Shown here in pieces: positions 44,095 through 52,303 of a DNA stretch of 64,000 nt (positions within the stretch are counted from its first letter, which is position 1; each line of letters begins with the position of its first letter). A model generated the notes under the pieces. The model was given only the letters and a program-made list of their open reading frames with translations, ran no database searches and had not been told where the DNA came from. The stretch covers positions 62,001 through 126,000 of the forward strand of contig NZ_LIPF01000012.1 in the NCBI RefSeq assembly GCF_001905385.1. Direction: 5' to 3'. The position numbers were made by a program, and so were the translations under genes. The DNA is from Streptomyces sp. CB02414. GTDB lineage: Bacteria > Actinomycetota > Actinomycetes > Streptomycetales > Streptomycetaceae.

Positions 44095-46551
44095 TCAGGC
44101 CGGACCCGCCACCACCGACACCGTCTTCGGCAGCGACACGCCCGAGCCGTCGCGGCGCGGGTCGGTCTCCGGGAGCTGGGCCGGCGAGCCGTTCTTCTGC
44201 GCGGCGAGCGCCGGGACGGCTCCGGCCCAGGCGAACGCCAGGCAGTCCTCGCCCTTCAGGAACCGCTGGCAGCGCACGCCCCCCGTGGCGCGGCCCTTGC
44301 GCGGGTACTGGTCGAAGGGGGTGAGCTTGGCCGTGGTCTGCACGGAGTCGTCCAGCGTGCCGCGGGAACCGGCGACCGTGAAGACCACCGCGTCCGCGGC
44401 CGGGTCCACCGCCGTGAAGGAGATGACCTTGACGCCCTCGGCGAGCTTGATTCCCGCCACGCCGCCCGCCGGACGGCCCTGCGGGCGGACCTGGGAGGCC
44501 TGGTAGCGCAGCAGTTGAGCGTCGTCGGTGATGAAGACCAGGTCCTCCTCGCCGGTGCGCAGCTCGACGCCGCCGACGATCCGGTCGCCATCCCTGAGGG
44601 CGATGACCTCCAGCTCGTCCTTGTGGGACGGATAGTCGGGCACCACCCGCTTGACCACGCCCTGTTCCGTGCCGAGCGCCAGCCCCGGCGAGGACTCGTC
44701 CAGGGTGGTCAGGCAGACGACCGTCTCGTCGTCCTCCAGGGACACGAACTCCGCGAGCGGCGCGCCGCCCGAGAGGTTCGGCGCCGGCATGGACTCGGGG
44801 AGCTGAGGCAGGTCCACCACGTTCACCCGCAGCAGCCGCCCGCCGGAGGTCACCACGCCCACCTCTCCGCGTGCCGTGGCGGGCACCGCCGAGACGATCA
44901 GGTCGTGCTTGACCCGCTTGGCCTTGGCGTCCGCGACCAAGGGCTCGTCGTTCACCGTGCGGGCGAGCAGGCCGGTCGAGGACAGCAGCACCCGGCACGG
45001 GTCGTCCGCCACCTGGAGCGGAACGGCGGCCACCGGGGCTCCGGAGGACTCCAGCAGGACCGTGCGTCGGTCGGTGCCGAACTTCTTGGCGACCGCGGCC
45101 AGTTCGGCCGAGACCAGCTTGCGCAGCTCCGTGTCCGAGTCGAGGATCCGGGTCAGCTCCTCGATCTCCGCGTTGAGCCGGTCCTTTTCGGCCTCCAGCT
45201 CGATCCGGTCGTACTTGGTGAGCCGGCGCAGCGGCGTGTCCAGGATGTACTGGGTCTGGATCTCGCTCAGCGAGAAGCGCTCCATCAGGCGCTGCTTGGC
45301 CTCGGCGGAGTTCTCGCTGGAGCGGATGAGACGGATGACCTCGTCGATGTCCACCAGCGCGACGAGCAGGCCCTCGACCAGGTGCAGGCGGTCCCGGCGC
45401 TTGCCGCGGCGGAACTCGCTGCGGCGGCGTACGACGTTGAAACGGTGGTCGAGGTAGACCTCCAGCAGCTCCTTGAGGCCCAGGGTGAGGGGCTGGCCGT
45501 CCACCAGGGCGACGTTGTTGATGCCGAAGGACTCCTCCATCGGCGTCAGCTTGTAGAGCTGTTCGAGGACCGCCTCGGGCACGAAGCCGTTCTTGATCTC
45601 GATGACCAGGCGCAGCCCGTGCTCGCGGTCGGTGAGGTCCTTGACGTCCGCGATGCCCTGGAGCTTCTTCGAGCCGACCAGGTCCTTGATCTTCGCGATG
45701 ACCTTCTCGGGGCCGACCGCGAAGGGCAGCTCGGTGACGACCAGGCCCTTGCGGCGGGCCGTGACGGTCTCCACGGACACCGTCGCGCGGATCTTGAACG
45801 TGCCGCGCCCGCTCTCGTAGGCGTCCCGGATGCCGGGCAGGCCGACGATCCGGCCGCCGGTGGGCAGGTCGGGGCCCGGCACGTGCTTCATCAGCGCGTC
45901 CAGGTCGGCGTTCGGGTACCGGATGAGGTGCCGGGCTGCCGCGATGACCTCGCGCAGGTTGTGCGGCGGCATGTTCGTGGCCATGCCGACCGCGATGCCG
46001 GAGGCGCCGTTGACCAGCAGGTTGGGGAAGGCGGCGGGCAGCGCCGCCGGCTCCTGCTCCTGGCCGTCGTAGTTCGGGCCGAAGTCGACGGTGTCCTCGT
46101 CGATGGACTCCGTCATCAGGCCGGCGGCATCGGCCATCCGGCACTCGGTGTACCGCATGGCGGCCGGCGGGTCGTCGTTGCCCAGCGAGCCGAAGTTGCC
46201 GTGACCGTCCACCAGGGGCACGCGCATCGAGAAGGACTGGGCCATGCGCACCAGGGCGTCGTAGATCGACGCGTCGCCGTGCGGGTGCAGCTTGCCCATG
46301 ACCTCGCCGACGACGCGGGCGCACTTCACGTAACCGCGCTCGGGCCTGAGGCCCATCTCGTTCATCTGGTAGACGATGCGGCGGTGCACCGGCTTGAGGC
46401 CGTCCCGGGCGTCCGGCAGCGCACGGGAGTAGATGACCGAGTACGCGTACTCGAGGAAGGAGCCCTGCATCTCGTCGACGACGTCGATGTCGAGGATCTT
46501 CTCCTCGTACGAGTCGTCGGGCGGCGGGGTCTTCGTACTACGGCGGGCCAT
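44095..46551 (-). CDS. parC: DNA topoisomerase IV subunit A (ParC; second GyrA)
   Basis: The 818-residue DNA-cleaving subunit of topoisomerase IV. The active-site Tyr134 is in AAMRYTECRM, and the quinolone-resistance region is HPHGDASIYDAL at 89-100. The C-terminal third has the beta-pinwheel repeats used for DNA wrapping (for example SRGTLDDSV and GRATGGVR). It pairs with the ParE encoded 9 kb to the left on the other strand; subunit genes being apart and divergent is normal in Streptomyces. The residue equivalent to E. coli GyrA Ser83 is Ala94, which may lower quinolone sensitivity. ATG 46551; the promoter should lie in the 320-base gap to the right. Confidence 0.95.
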   Translation of the reverse strand: MARRSTKTPPPDDSYEEKILDIDVVDEMQGSFLEYAYSVIYSRALPDARDGLKPVHRRIVYQMNEMGLRPERGYVKCARVVGEVMGKLHPHGDASIYDALVRMAQSFSMRVPLVDGHGNFGSLGNDDPPAAMRYTECRMADAAGLMTESIDEDTVDFGPNYDGQEQEPAALPAAFPNLLVNGASGIAVGMATNMPPHNLREVIAAARHLIRYPNADLDALMKHVPGPDLPTGGRIVGLPGIRDAYESGRGTFKIRATVSVETVTARRKGLVVTELPFAVGPEKVIAKIKDLVGSKKLQGIADVKDLTDREHGLRLVIEIKNGFVPEAVLEQLYKLTPMEESFGINNVALVDGQPLTLGLKELLEVYLDHRFNVVRRRSEFRRGKRRDRLHLVEGLLVALVDIDEVIRLIRSSENSAEAKQRLMERFSLSEIQTQYILDTPLRRLTKYDRIELEAEKDRLNAEIEELTRILDSDTELRKLVSAELAAVAKKFGTDRRTVLLESSGAPVAAVPLQVADDPCRVLLSSTGLLARTVNDEPLVADAKAKRVKHDLIVSAVPATARGEVGVVTSGGRLLRVNVVDLPQLPESMPAPNLSGGAPLAEFVSLEDDETVVCLTTLDESSPGLALGTEQGVVKRVVPDYPSHKDELEVIALRDGDRIVGGVELRTGEEDLVFITDDAQLLRYQASQVRPQGRPAGGVAGIKLAEGVKVISFTAVDPAADAVVFTVAGSRGTLDDSVQTTAKLTPFDQYPRKGRATGGVRCQRFLKGEDCLAFAWAGAVPALAAQKNGSPAQLPETDPRRDGSGVSLPKTVSVVAGPA

Positions 46552-46871
46552 CGCTGCCGGCTCCTTGCTGAAGCGTGAACGGTGATCTGACGCGGTCCAT
46601 TGTGGACCGGGGCACTGACAGCGACCGACCAGGACCCGTCACGGGCTGCCCGGCCCGGCGCTGCCCGCAGAGTACGCCCTCGTCCCGCACGCCCGTCCCC
46701 GGGCCGCCAACCGCGTTCTCGCTCTCGGCGTACGCGGTCCGGGAACTCCACCGGCCGCCCGCACGCTTGCATACAGTGGCAGGATCGGCAGGATCGGCGG
46801 AATTCCGCAGTTCCGGCCAATGATTCCACCCAGCTGATCCCACTCAGCGTTTCGCGATCGAAGGGACGTAC
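46552..46871. other. Divergent region parC / M16 peptidases
   Basis: 320 bases without a gene. It carries the direct repeat AGGATCGGC-AGGATCGGC (46781-46798) next to the 12-base perfect palindrome GCGGAATTCCGC (46797-46808), about 65 bases before the peptidase ATG; this could be an operator. Confidence 0.5.
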
Positions 46872-48239
46872 ATGCCCATGGGTCACACGGCCACAGCCCA
46901 GGCAGACTCCGGCGGCCTGACAGCGACCGAGCACCGCCTGGCCAACGGCCTGCGCGTGGTGCTCTCCGAGGACCACCTGACCCCGGTCGCGGCGGTGTGC
47001 CTCTGGTACGACGTCGGTTCGCGCCACGAGGTCAAGGGACGTACCGGCCTGGCTCACCTTTTCGAGCACCTCATGTTCCAGGGCTCCGCCCAGGTCAAGG
47101 GCAACGGTCACTTCGAACTGGTGCAGGGGGCCGGCGGCTCGCTCAACGGCACCACCAGCTTCGAGCGCACCAACTACTTCGAGACCATGCCCGCCCACCA
47201 GCTGGAGCTCGCCCTCTGGCTGGAGGCCGACCGCATGGGTTCCCTGCTGGCCGCCCTGGACGACGAGTCCATGGAGAACCAGCGCGACGTCGTCAAGAAC
47301 GAGCGCCGCCAGCGCTACGACAACGTCCCCTACGGCACCGCCTTCGAGAAGCTCACCGCCCTCGCCTACCCGGAGGGCCACCCCTACCACCACACGCCGA
47401 TCGGCTCGATGGCCGACCTCGACGCGGCGACCCTGGAGGACGCGCGGGCGTTCTTCCGTACCTACTACGCGCCGAACAACGCGGTGCTGTCCGTCGTCGG
47501 TGACATCGACCCCGAGCAGACGCTCGCCTGGATCGAGAAGTACTTCGGCTCCATCGCCTCGCACGACGGCAAGCAGCCCCCGCGGGACGGCTCGCTGCCC
47601 GACGTCATGGGCGGACAGCTGCGCGAGGTCGTCGAGGAGGAGGTCCCGGCCCGTGCCCTGATGGCGGCCTACCGCCTGCCGGAGGACGGCACGCGCGCGT
47701 GCGACGCGGCCGACCTGGCCCTCACCGTCCTCGGCGGCGGCGAGTCCTCCCGCCTCTACAACCGGCTGGTGCGCCGCGACCGCACGGCCGTCGCCGCCGG
47801 GTTCGGTCTGCTGCGGCTCGCCGGAGCGCCCTCCCTGGGGTGGCTGGACGTGAAGACGTCCGGTGACGTCGAGGTGCCGGTCATCGAGACCGCCATCGAC
47901 GAGGAGCTCGCCCGGTTCGCCGAGGAGGGCCCGACGGCCGAGGAGATGGAGCGCGCCCAGGCGCAGCTGGAGCGCGAGTGGCTGGACCGCCTGGGCACCG
48001 TCGCCGGCCGCGCCGACGAACTGTGCCGGTACGCCGTCCTGTTCGGCGACCCGCAGCTCGCCCTCACCGCCGTGCAGCGGGTGCTCGAGGTGACGGCCGA
48101 GGAGGTCCAGGAGGTCGCCAAGGCCCGCCTGCGCCCCGACAACCGCGCGGTGCTCGTCTACGAGCCCACCGCCCCCGCCGACGAGACCGCCGCCGACGCG
48201 GACGACGCCACCGACGAGAACGAGGAGGCGGCCAAGTGA
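46872..48239 (+). CDS. M16 zinc peptidase, catalytic subunit
   Basis: A 455-residue M16B metallopeptidase. The inverted zinc motif HxxEH is at His62-Leu-Phe-Glu65-His66 in AHLFEHLMFQG, and the downstream Glu-rich helix ENQRDVVKNERRQR supplies the third ligand. The last 30 residues are acidic and disordered. The following gene overlaps by four bases (GTGA) and encodes the non-catalytic partner, so the two form a clam-shell heterodimer. The substrate is unknown; small unfolded peptides are typical. ATG 46872 follows AAGGGAC; ATG 46878 is close by. It appears cytoplasmic: no signal peptide is seen. Confidence 0.93.
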   Translation: MPMGHTATAQADSGGLTATEHRLANGLRVVLSEDHLTPVAAVCLWYDVGSRHEVKGRTGLAHLFEHLMFQGSAQVKGNGHFELVQGAGGSLNGTTSFERTNYFETMPAHQLELALWLEADRMGSLLAALDDESMENQRDVVKNERRQRYDNVPYGTAFEKLTALAYPEGHPYHHTPIGSMADLDAATLEDARAFFRTYYAPNNAVLSVVGDIDPEQTLAWIEKYFGSIASHDGKQPPRDGSLPDVMGGQLREVVEEEVPARALMAAYRLPEDGTRACDAADLALTVLGGGESSRLYNRLVRRDRTAVAAGFGLLRLAGAPSLGWLDVKTSGDVEVPVIETAIDEELARFAEEGPTAEEMERAQAQLEREWLDRLGTVAGRADELCRYAVLFGDPQLALTAVQRVLEVTAEEVQEVAKARLRPDNRAVLVYEPTAPADETAADADDATDENEEAAK

Positions 48240-49624
48240 CCGAGCTCGCCACCATGGACTTCCACCCCCAGCCGCAGGGCGGCGAGCCCAAGCCGTGGGC
48301 GTTCCCCGCCCCCGAGCGCGGCAGCCTCGACAACGGCCTCACCGTGCTGCGCTGCCACCGCCCCGGCCAGCAGGTCGTCGCCGTCGAGGTGCTGCTCGAC
48401 GCACCGCTGGACGCCGAGCCGGCCGGACTCGACGGCGTCGCCACCATCATGGCGCGCGCCTTCTCCGAGGGCACCGACAAGCACTCCGCCGAGGAGTTCG
48501 CCGCCGAGCTGGAGCGCTGCGGCGCCACCCTCGACGCGCTCGCCGACCACCCCGGCGTCCGGCTGAGCCTGGAGGTGCCCGCCTCGCGCCTCGCCAAGGC
48601 CCTCGGCCTGCTCGCCGACGCCCTCAGGGCGCCCGCCTTCGCGGACGGCGAGGTCGAACGCCTGGTCCGCAACCGGCTCGACGAGATCCCGCACGAGCTG
48701 GCCAATCCGGCCCGCCGAGCGGCCAAGGAGCTCTCGAAGGAGCTGTTCCCGGCCGGCTCGCGCGTGTCGCGCCCGCGCCAGGGCACCGAGGAGACGGTGG
48801 CGAACATCGACTCCGCCGCCGTACGGACCTTCTACGAGAAGCACGTGCGCCCCGCCACGGCCACCGCGGTGGTCGTCGGCGACCTCACCGGCGTCGACCT
48901 CGGTGCGCTGCTCGGCGACACCCTGGGCGCGTGGACCGGCTCCGCCGCCGATCCGCGCCCCGTGCCGCCGGTGACCGCCGACGACCGGGGCCGGGTCGTC
49001 ATCCTGGACCGCCCCGGCGCCGTCCAGACACAGCTGCTGATCGGCCGCACCGGCGCCGACCGGCACGACCGCGTCTGGCCCGCGCAGGTCCTCGGCACCT
49101 ACTGCCTCGGCGGCACCCTCACCTCCCGCCTGGACCGCGTGCTGCGCGAGGAGAAGGGCTACACCTACGGCGTGCGGGCGTTCGGGCAGGTCCTGCTCTC
49201 CGCGCCCGACGGCACCGGCGCCGCGATGCTCGCCATCAGCGGCTCCGTCGACACCCCCAACACCGGCCCCGCGCTGCAGGACCTGTGGACGGTGCTGCGC
49301 ACGCTCGCGGAAGGCGGACTCACCGATGCCGAGCGCGACGTCGCCGTGCAGAACCTGGTGGGCGTGGCGCCGCTGAAGTACGAGACGGCGGCGGCCGTGG
49401 CGAGCACGCTGGCCGACCAGGTCGAGCAGCACCTGCCCGACGACTACCAGGCCGCGCTCTACCGTCAACTCGCCGCCACCGGCACGGTGGAGGCCACGGC
49501 GGCGGTCGTGAACGCCTTCCCGGTGGACCGCCTGGTGACGGTGCTCGTCGGCGACGCCGCGCAGATCAAGGCGCCCGTCGAGGCCCTCGGCATCGGTGAA
49601 GTCACCGTGGTGTCGGCCGAGTAG
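48236..49624 (+). CDS. M16 peptidase, non-catalytic partner subunit
   Basis: A 462-residue M16 homologue. The zinc motif is missing: the matching segment is AGLDGVATIMARAFSEGT, with no HxxEH. The substrate-positioning Arg/Tyr pair is kept in RVLREEKGYTYGVRAF near 300. This split of labour, one subunit with zinc and one with the Arg/Tyr pair, is known for M16B heterodimers. It is translationally coupled to the first subunit through a GTGA overlap. A 15-base-pair stem-loop follows the stop, ending the operon. Confidence 0.93.
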   Translation: MTELATMDFHPQPQGGEPKPWAFPAPERGSLDNGLTVLRCHRPGQQVVAVEVLLDAPLDAEPAGLDGVATIMARAFSEGTDKHSAEEFAAELERCGATLDALADHPGVRLSLEVPASRLAKALGLLADALRAPAFADGEVERLVRNRLDEIPHELANPARRAAKELSKELFPAGSRVSRPRQGTEETVANIDSAAVRTFYEKHVRPATATAVVVGDLTGVDLGALLGDTLGAWTGSAADPRPVPPVTADDRGRVVILDRPGAVQTQLLIGRTGADRHDRVWPAQVLGTYCLGGTLTSRLDRVLREEKGYTYGVRAFGQVLLSAPDGTGAAMLAISGSVDTPNTGPALQDLWTVLRTLAEGGLTDAERDVAVQNLVGVAPLKYETAAAVASTLADQVEQHLPDDYQAALYRQLAATGTVEATAAVVNAFPVDRLVTVLVGDAAQIKAPVEALGIGEVTVVSAE

Positions 49625-49638
49625 CGCCACGCGCGCGT

Positions 49639-49674
49639 GGTGGCCCTGGTGACCCGAGTGTCACCAGGGCCACC
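49639..49674 (+). terminator. M16 operon terminator
   Basis: A perfect 15-base-pair stem (49639-49653 with 49660-49674) and a 6-base loop, followed by GTTTGT, 14 bases after the stop. Confidence 0.8.
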
Positions 49675-49742
49675 GTTTGTCCGAATTGAGGGAGAGACGG
49701 CCTGTCTGCCCTGTGGCATGCGCTACAAAAAGCTTGTTGCGT

Positions 49743-49772
49743 TTGAGGATTGAAGGCAGCCGCGCTTAGCGT
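49743..49772 (+). promoter_or_regulatory. Candidate HrdB-type promoter for the riboswitch transcript
   Basis: TTGAGG (49743-49748), an 18-base spacer and TAGCGT (49767-49772) would start transcription near 49779, just before the riboswitch. Confidence 0.5.
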
Positions 49773-49825
49773 CTTCCGGGCTGTTCGTCAGGCAGTACGC
49801 CGCACCCGCGGCACCGGACAGTCAT

Positions 49826-49980
49826 CGCCGAGTCCCCGTACGGCGCGAGCCAGGGGAGCCGGGGACCCATCGCAGTCCCTGGGGTGAATCGGACGCCCGC
49901 GCGTGCAGCGAGGGGGTCCGTAGGAGACCTTCCACCTCCGAACCCGTCAGCTAACCCGGTAGGCGAGAGGGAAGGAAAGG
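49826..49980 (+). ncRNA. Cyclic di-AMP (ydaO-yuaA) riboswitch
   Basis: The leader before the M23 endopeptidase gene has the hallmark ydaO segments: GCCGAGTCC at its start, GAGCCGGGGACCCATCGCA, GGGGTGAATCGGACG, and the very conserved AACCCGTCAGCTAACCCGGT followed by AGGCG. CCTTCC (49928-49933) can pair with GGAAGG (49970-49975) to close a late helix. Streptomyces use this c-di-AMP-sensing switch before cell-wall hydrolase genes such as rpfA. The ribosome-binding site GGAAAGGA lies right at its end, so ligand could affect expression there or by early termination. Confidence 0.88.
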
Positions 49981-49992
49981 ACCAGCCTCTAC

Positions 49993-50757
49993 ATGGCGTT
50001 CACGCGCGCCACCGGGAAGCACCGCCGTCCCAGCCGGATGCACCGCACTACCGCCCGCGCGGCGGGAGTCGCGGCCCTCGCCACCACCGGCGTCGTCGGC
50101 ACCCTCGCCGCACCGGCGCTCGCCGCCGAGCCCGAGGCGGAGCAGACCGGGATCACCCCGGTCATCTCCATCGGCGACTCCATAGCCGACGAGATCGACG
50201 CCCAGGCCGCCGCCCAGGAGCAGGCCGCTCAGCTCGCCGCCGCCCGTGAGGCAGCCCAGGAGGCCGCGCGCGAGCGGGCCGCCGAAGCGGCCGAGGAGGC
50301 GCGCGAGGCCAAGGAGCGCGCCGCGCGGGAGGCCGAACGCAAGCGCCTCAACACCTTCGTGTCGCCGATCACCGCCTCGTACGTCTCCACCGCCTACCAG
50401 GCTGGCAGCTCCCTGTGGTCCTCCGGCAGCCACACCGGGATCGACTTCCACGCCTCCACCGGCACCACCGTGCACGCCGTCGGCGTCGGCACGGTCGTCG
50501 AGGCCGGCTGGGGCGGGGCGTACGGCAACCAGGTCGTCATCAAGATGCACGACGGCACGTACACGCAGTACGGCCACCTGTCGTCCATCGGTGTCTCGGT
50601 GGGCCAGTCGGTCTCCGCCGGCCAGCAGATTGGCCTCTCCGGTGCCACCGGCAACGTCACGGGGCCGCACCTGCACTTCGAGGCCCGTACGGGCGTCGAG
50701 TACGGCTCGGACATCGACCCCGTCGCCTACCTCCGCTCCCACGGCGTGAACGTCTGA
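49993..50757 (+). CDS. Secreted M23 (LytM-type) peptidoglycan endopeptidase
   Basis: A 254-residue exported cell-wall hydrolase. A signal peptide (residues 1-45, cut site near APALA) is followed by an Ala/Glu/Arg coiled coil (65-118) and the M23 domain (120-254). Zinc ligands are His147 and Asp151 in HTGIDF and His228 in HLHFEAR; His226 and His195 complete the active site. It should cut peptide cross-links in peptidoglycan during growth or germination. The c-di-AMP riboswitch directly upstream is the expected control. ATG 49993 follows GGAAAGGA. A strong stem-loop ends the unit. Confidence 0.95.
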   Translation: MAFTRATGKHRRPSRMHRTTARAAGVAALATTGVVGTLAAPALAAEPEAEQTGITPVISIGDSIADEIDAQAAAQEQAAQLAAAREAAQEAARERAAEAAEEAREAKERAAREAERKRLNTFVSPITASYVSTAYQAGSSLWSSGSHTGIDFHASTGTTVHAVGVGTVVEAGWGGAYGNQVVIKMHDGTYTQYGHLSSIGVSVGQSVSAGQQIGLSGATGNVTGPHLHFEARTGVEYGSDIDPVAYLRSHGVNV

Positions 50758-50785
50758 CGGCGGACCGCGCACGGCAAGGTCCTGG

Positions 50786-50816
50786 AAAGGCCCCGGCTCC
50801 CCGAGCCGGGGCCTTT
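50786..50816 (+). terminator. Terminator after the M23 gene
   Basis: A perfect 14-base-pair stem (50786-50799 with 50803-50816), loop CCC, with three Ts at the end of the right arm. Confidence 0.8.
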
Positions 50817-50973
50817 CGCATTTCCGCGTGCGGTCCGGGCAGGAACACGACCGTTGTCCAAAAAATGTCCATGAAATCCGACCCGCCGTCGGAATATCCG
50901 CCCGACTGGCCTAGAGTCACTGAACACGCGTCAATCGTCGACGTTTCACGGGGATTAAGACGGAGGTCGGGGC

Positions 50974-51669
50974 ATGCGTATTCCGGCGCACTCGGTGTGC
51001 ACGGCCATCCGGGACGACATCGTCGCCGGTGTCCACGGGCGCGGCGGCCGCCTCACCGAGGAACTGCTCGCCCGCCGCTACGGAGTCTCCCGTGTCCCCG
51101 TCCGCGAGGCCCTGCGCACGCTGGAGGCCGAGGGCTTCGTGGTGACCCGGCGGCACGCGGGCGCGTGCGTGGCGGAACCCACCGAACAGGAGGCCGCCGA
51201 CCTGCTGGAGACCCGGGCCCTCCTGGAGCCCCTGGGCGCCGCACGGGCCGCCCGGCGCCGCACCGAGGCCCACCTCAAGGTGCTGCGCGGGCTGGTCAGG
51301 CTCGGTCAGGACCGTGCCGGGCAGGGCCACGGCGAGGACCTTCGGGCACTGGACGGATGGTTCCACGACACCCTCGTCCAGGCCGCCGGCAGCCCCTCCC
51401 TGGCGGCCCTGCTGACCCAGCTGCGCCGCAAGATCGCCTGGATGTACGCCGTGGCGGCGCCCGCCGATCCGGCGGGCTGCTGGGCGGAGCACGGCGCGAT
51501 CACCGACGCGGTGGCCCGCGGCGACGGCGAGCGCGCGCGGGCGCTCATGGCGCTGCACACCGAGCGGTCCGCCCCCGCGTACCGGCTGCGGTTCGCCCCC
51601 GGGGGCGAACGGACGGAGAGCGTGAGCACATCGCAACATGCCGTAAACACACCGAGCCTTCGGTATTAA
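50974..51669 (+). CDS. GntR/FadR-family regulator
   Basis: A 231-residue regulator. The winged helix is at 8-70 (RLTEELLARRYGVSRVPVRE), and the C-terminal FCD domain spans 80-210 (TRALLEPLGAARAARRR ... HGAITDAVARGDGERARALM), where metal and small-acid ligands usually bind. ATG 50974 follows GGAGGTCGGGGC. It is convergent with ptsH; no target is evident. The DasR protein also belongs to GntR, but to the HutC subfamily, so this gene is not dasR. Confidence 0.9.
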   Translation: MRIPAHSVCTAIRDDIVAGVHGRGGRLTEELLARRYGVSRVPVREALRTLEAEGFVVTRRHAGACVAEPTEQEAADLLETRALLEPLGAARAARRRTEAHLKVLRGLVRLGQDRAGQGHGEDLRALDGWFHDTLVQAAGSPSLAALLTQLRRKIAWMYAVAAPADPAGCWAEHGAITDAVARGDGERARALMALHTERSAPAYRLRFAPGGERTESVSTSQHAVNTPSLRY

Positions 51670-51757
51670 CGCGCGGCCCGTATACAAGAGGTATTGATCG
51701 GGGGGGGCTTTCCGCTGCCTCCGAATGCCCGCGAAAAGCGGTAACGCGGTTCGTGGA

Positions 51758-51796
51758 GAGGGAAAAAGAAAAGCCCGCCCGGTGCTCCGGGCGGGC
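51758..51796 (-). terminator. ptsH rho-independent terminator
   Basis: Read on the minus strand: a 10-base-pair stem (51773-51782 with 51787-51796) is followed by a T-rich run complementary to GGAAAAAGAAAA. It is one of the few classical U-tract terminators in the window. Confidence 0.8.
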
Positions 51797-51821
51797 CGTT
51801 CGGCATTGCTCTTTCCGTCGG

Positions 51822-52103
51822 TCAGACGGTCTCGGGAAGCTCCTCGAGGCCCTCGGAGACCAGCTTCGCCAGCCGGTCCAGGGCGGCGTCCGCGCCCTCG
51901 GCGTCGGAGGCGAGGACGATCTCCTCGCCACCCTGGGCGCCGAGGCCGAGGACGGCCAGCATGGAGGCCGCGTTGACGGGGGAACCGTCGGCCTTGGCGA
52001 TCGTGACCGGGACGCCTGTGGCCGTGGCGGCTCGGACGAAGATGGAGGCGGGGCGGGCGTGGAGGCCCTCGGCCCAGCCGACGTTGACGCGGCGCTCAGC
52101 CAT
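51822..52103 (-). CDS. ptsH: HPr phosphocarrier protein of the PTS
   Basis: A 93-residue HPr. His15 in GLHARPAS accepts phosphate from enzyme I and passes it to sugar-specific EII proteins; Ser47 in NAASMLAVLGLG sits at the position of the regulatory serine. ATG 52103. Two dre sites for DasR lie 33-63 bases upstream, so transcription should respond to N-acetylglucosamine/glucosamine-6-phosphate, as known for S. coelicolor ptsH. A T-tract terminator ends the gene, which stands alone. Confidence 0.96.
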   Translation of the reverse strand: MAERRVNVGWAEGLHARPASIFVRAATATGVPVTIAKADGSPVNAASMLAVLGLGAQGGEEIVLASDAEGADAALDRLAKLVSEGLEELPETV

Positions 52104-52135
52104 GTGATGCTGCCCTTCAGGTGTTCAAGGATTCA

Positions 52136-52166
52136 TGTTGTCTAGACCAGTCTTGTCTAGACCAGT
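52136..52166. promoter_or_regulatory. Tandem DasR (dre) sites upstream of ptsH
   Basis: Two copies of TTGTCTAGACCAGT (at 52138-52151 and 52153-52166) match the dre consensus ACTGGTCTAGACCAGT at 13 and 14 of 16 bases. Their centres are 15 bases apart, and they start 33 bases upstream of the ptsH ATG. Confidence 0.88.
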
Positions 52167-52303
52167 TTCCCACATCGTGAAGCGTGCCGGGACGGCACCG
52201 TGCGCCGTCCCGCGTGATCGTCGGACCGCGGCCTCGGCCCGACCTCCCGTCCTCCACAGACTGCCTCGCGCCGTTGTCGTACGCGAGCCGTACTCTGGGG
52301 CCC

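Noticed and set aside
43558..46578. Open frame of 1006 codons antisense to parC
   Set aside because: Shadow of parC with biased composition and no recognisable domain.
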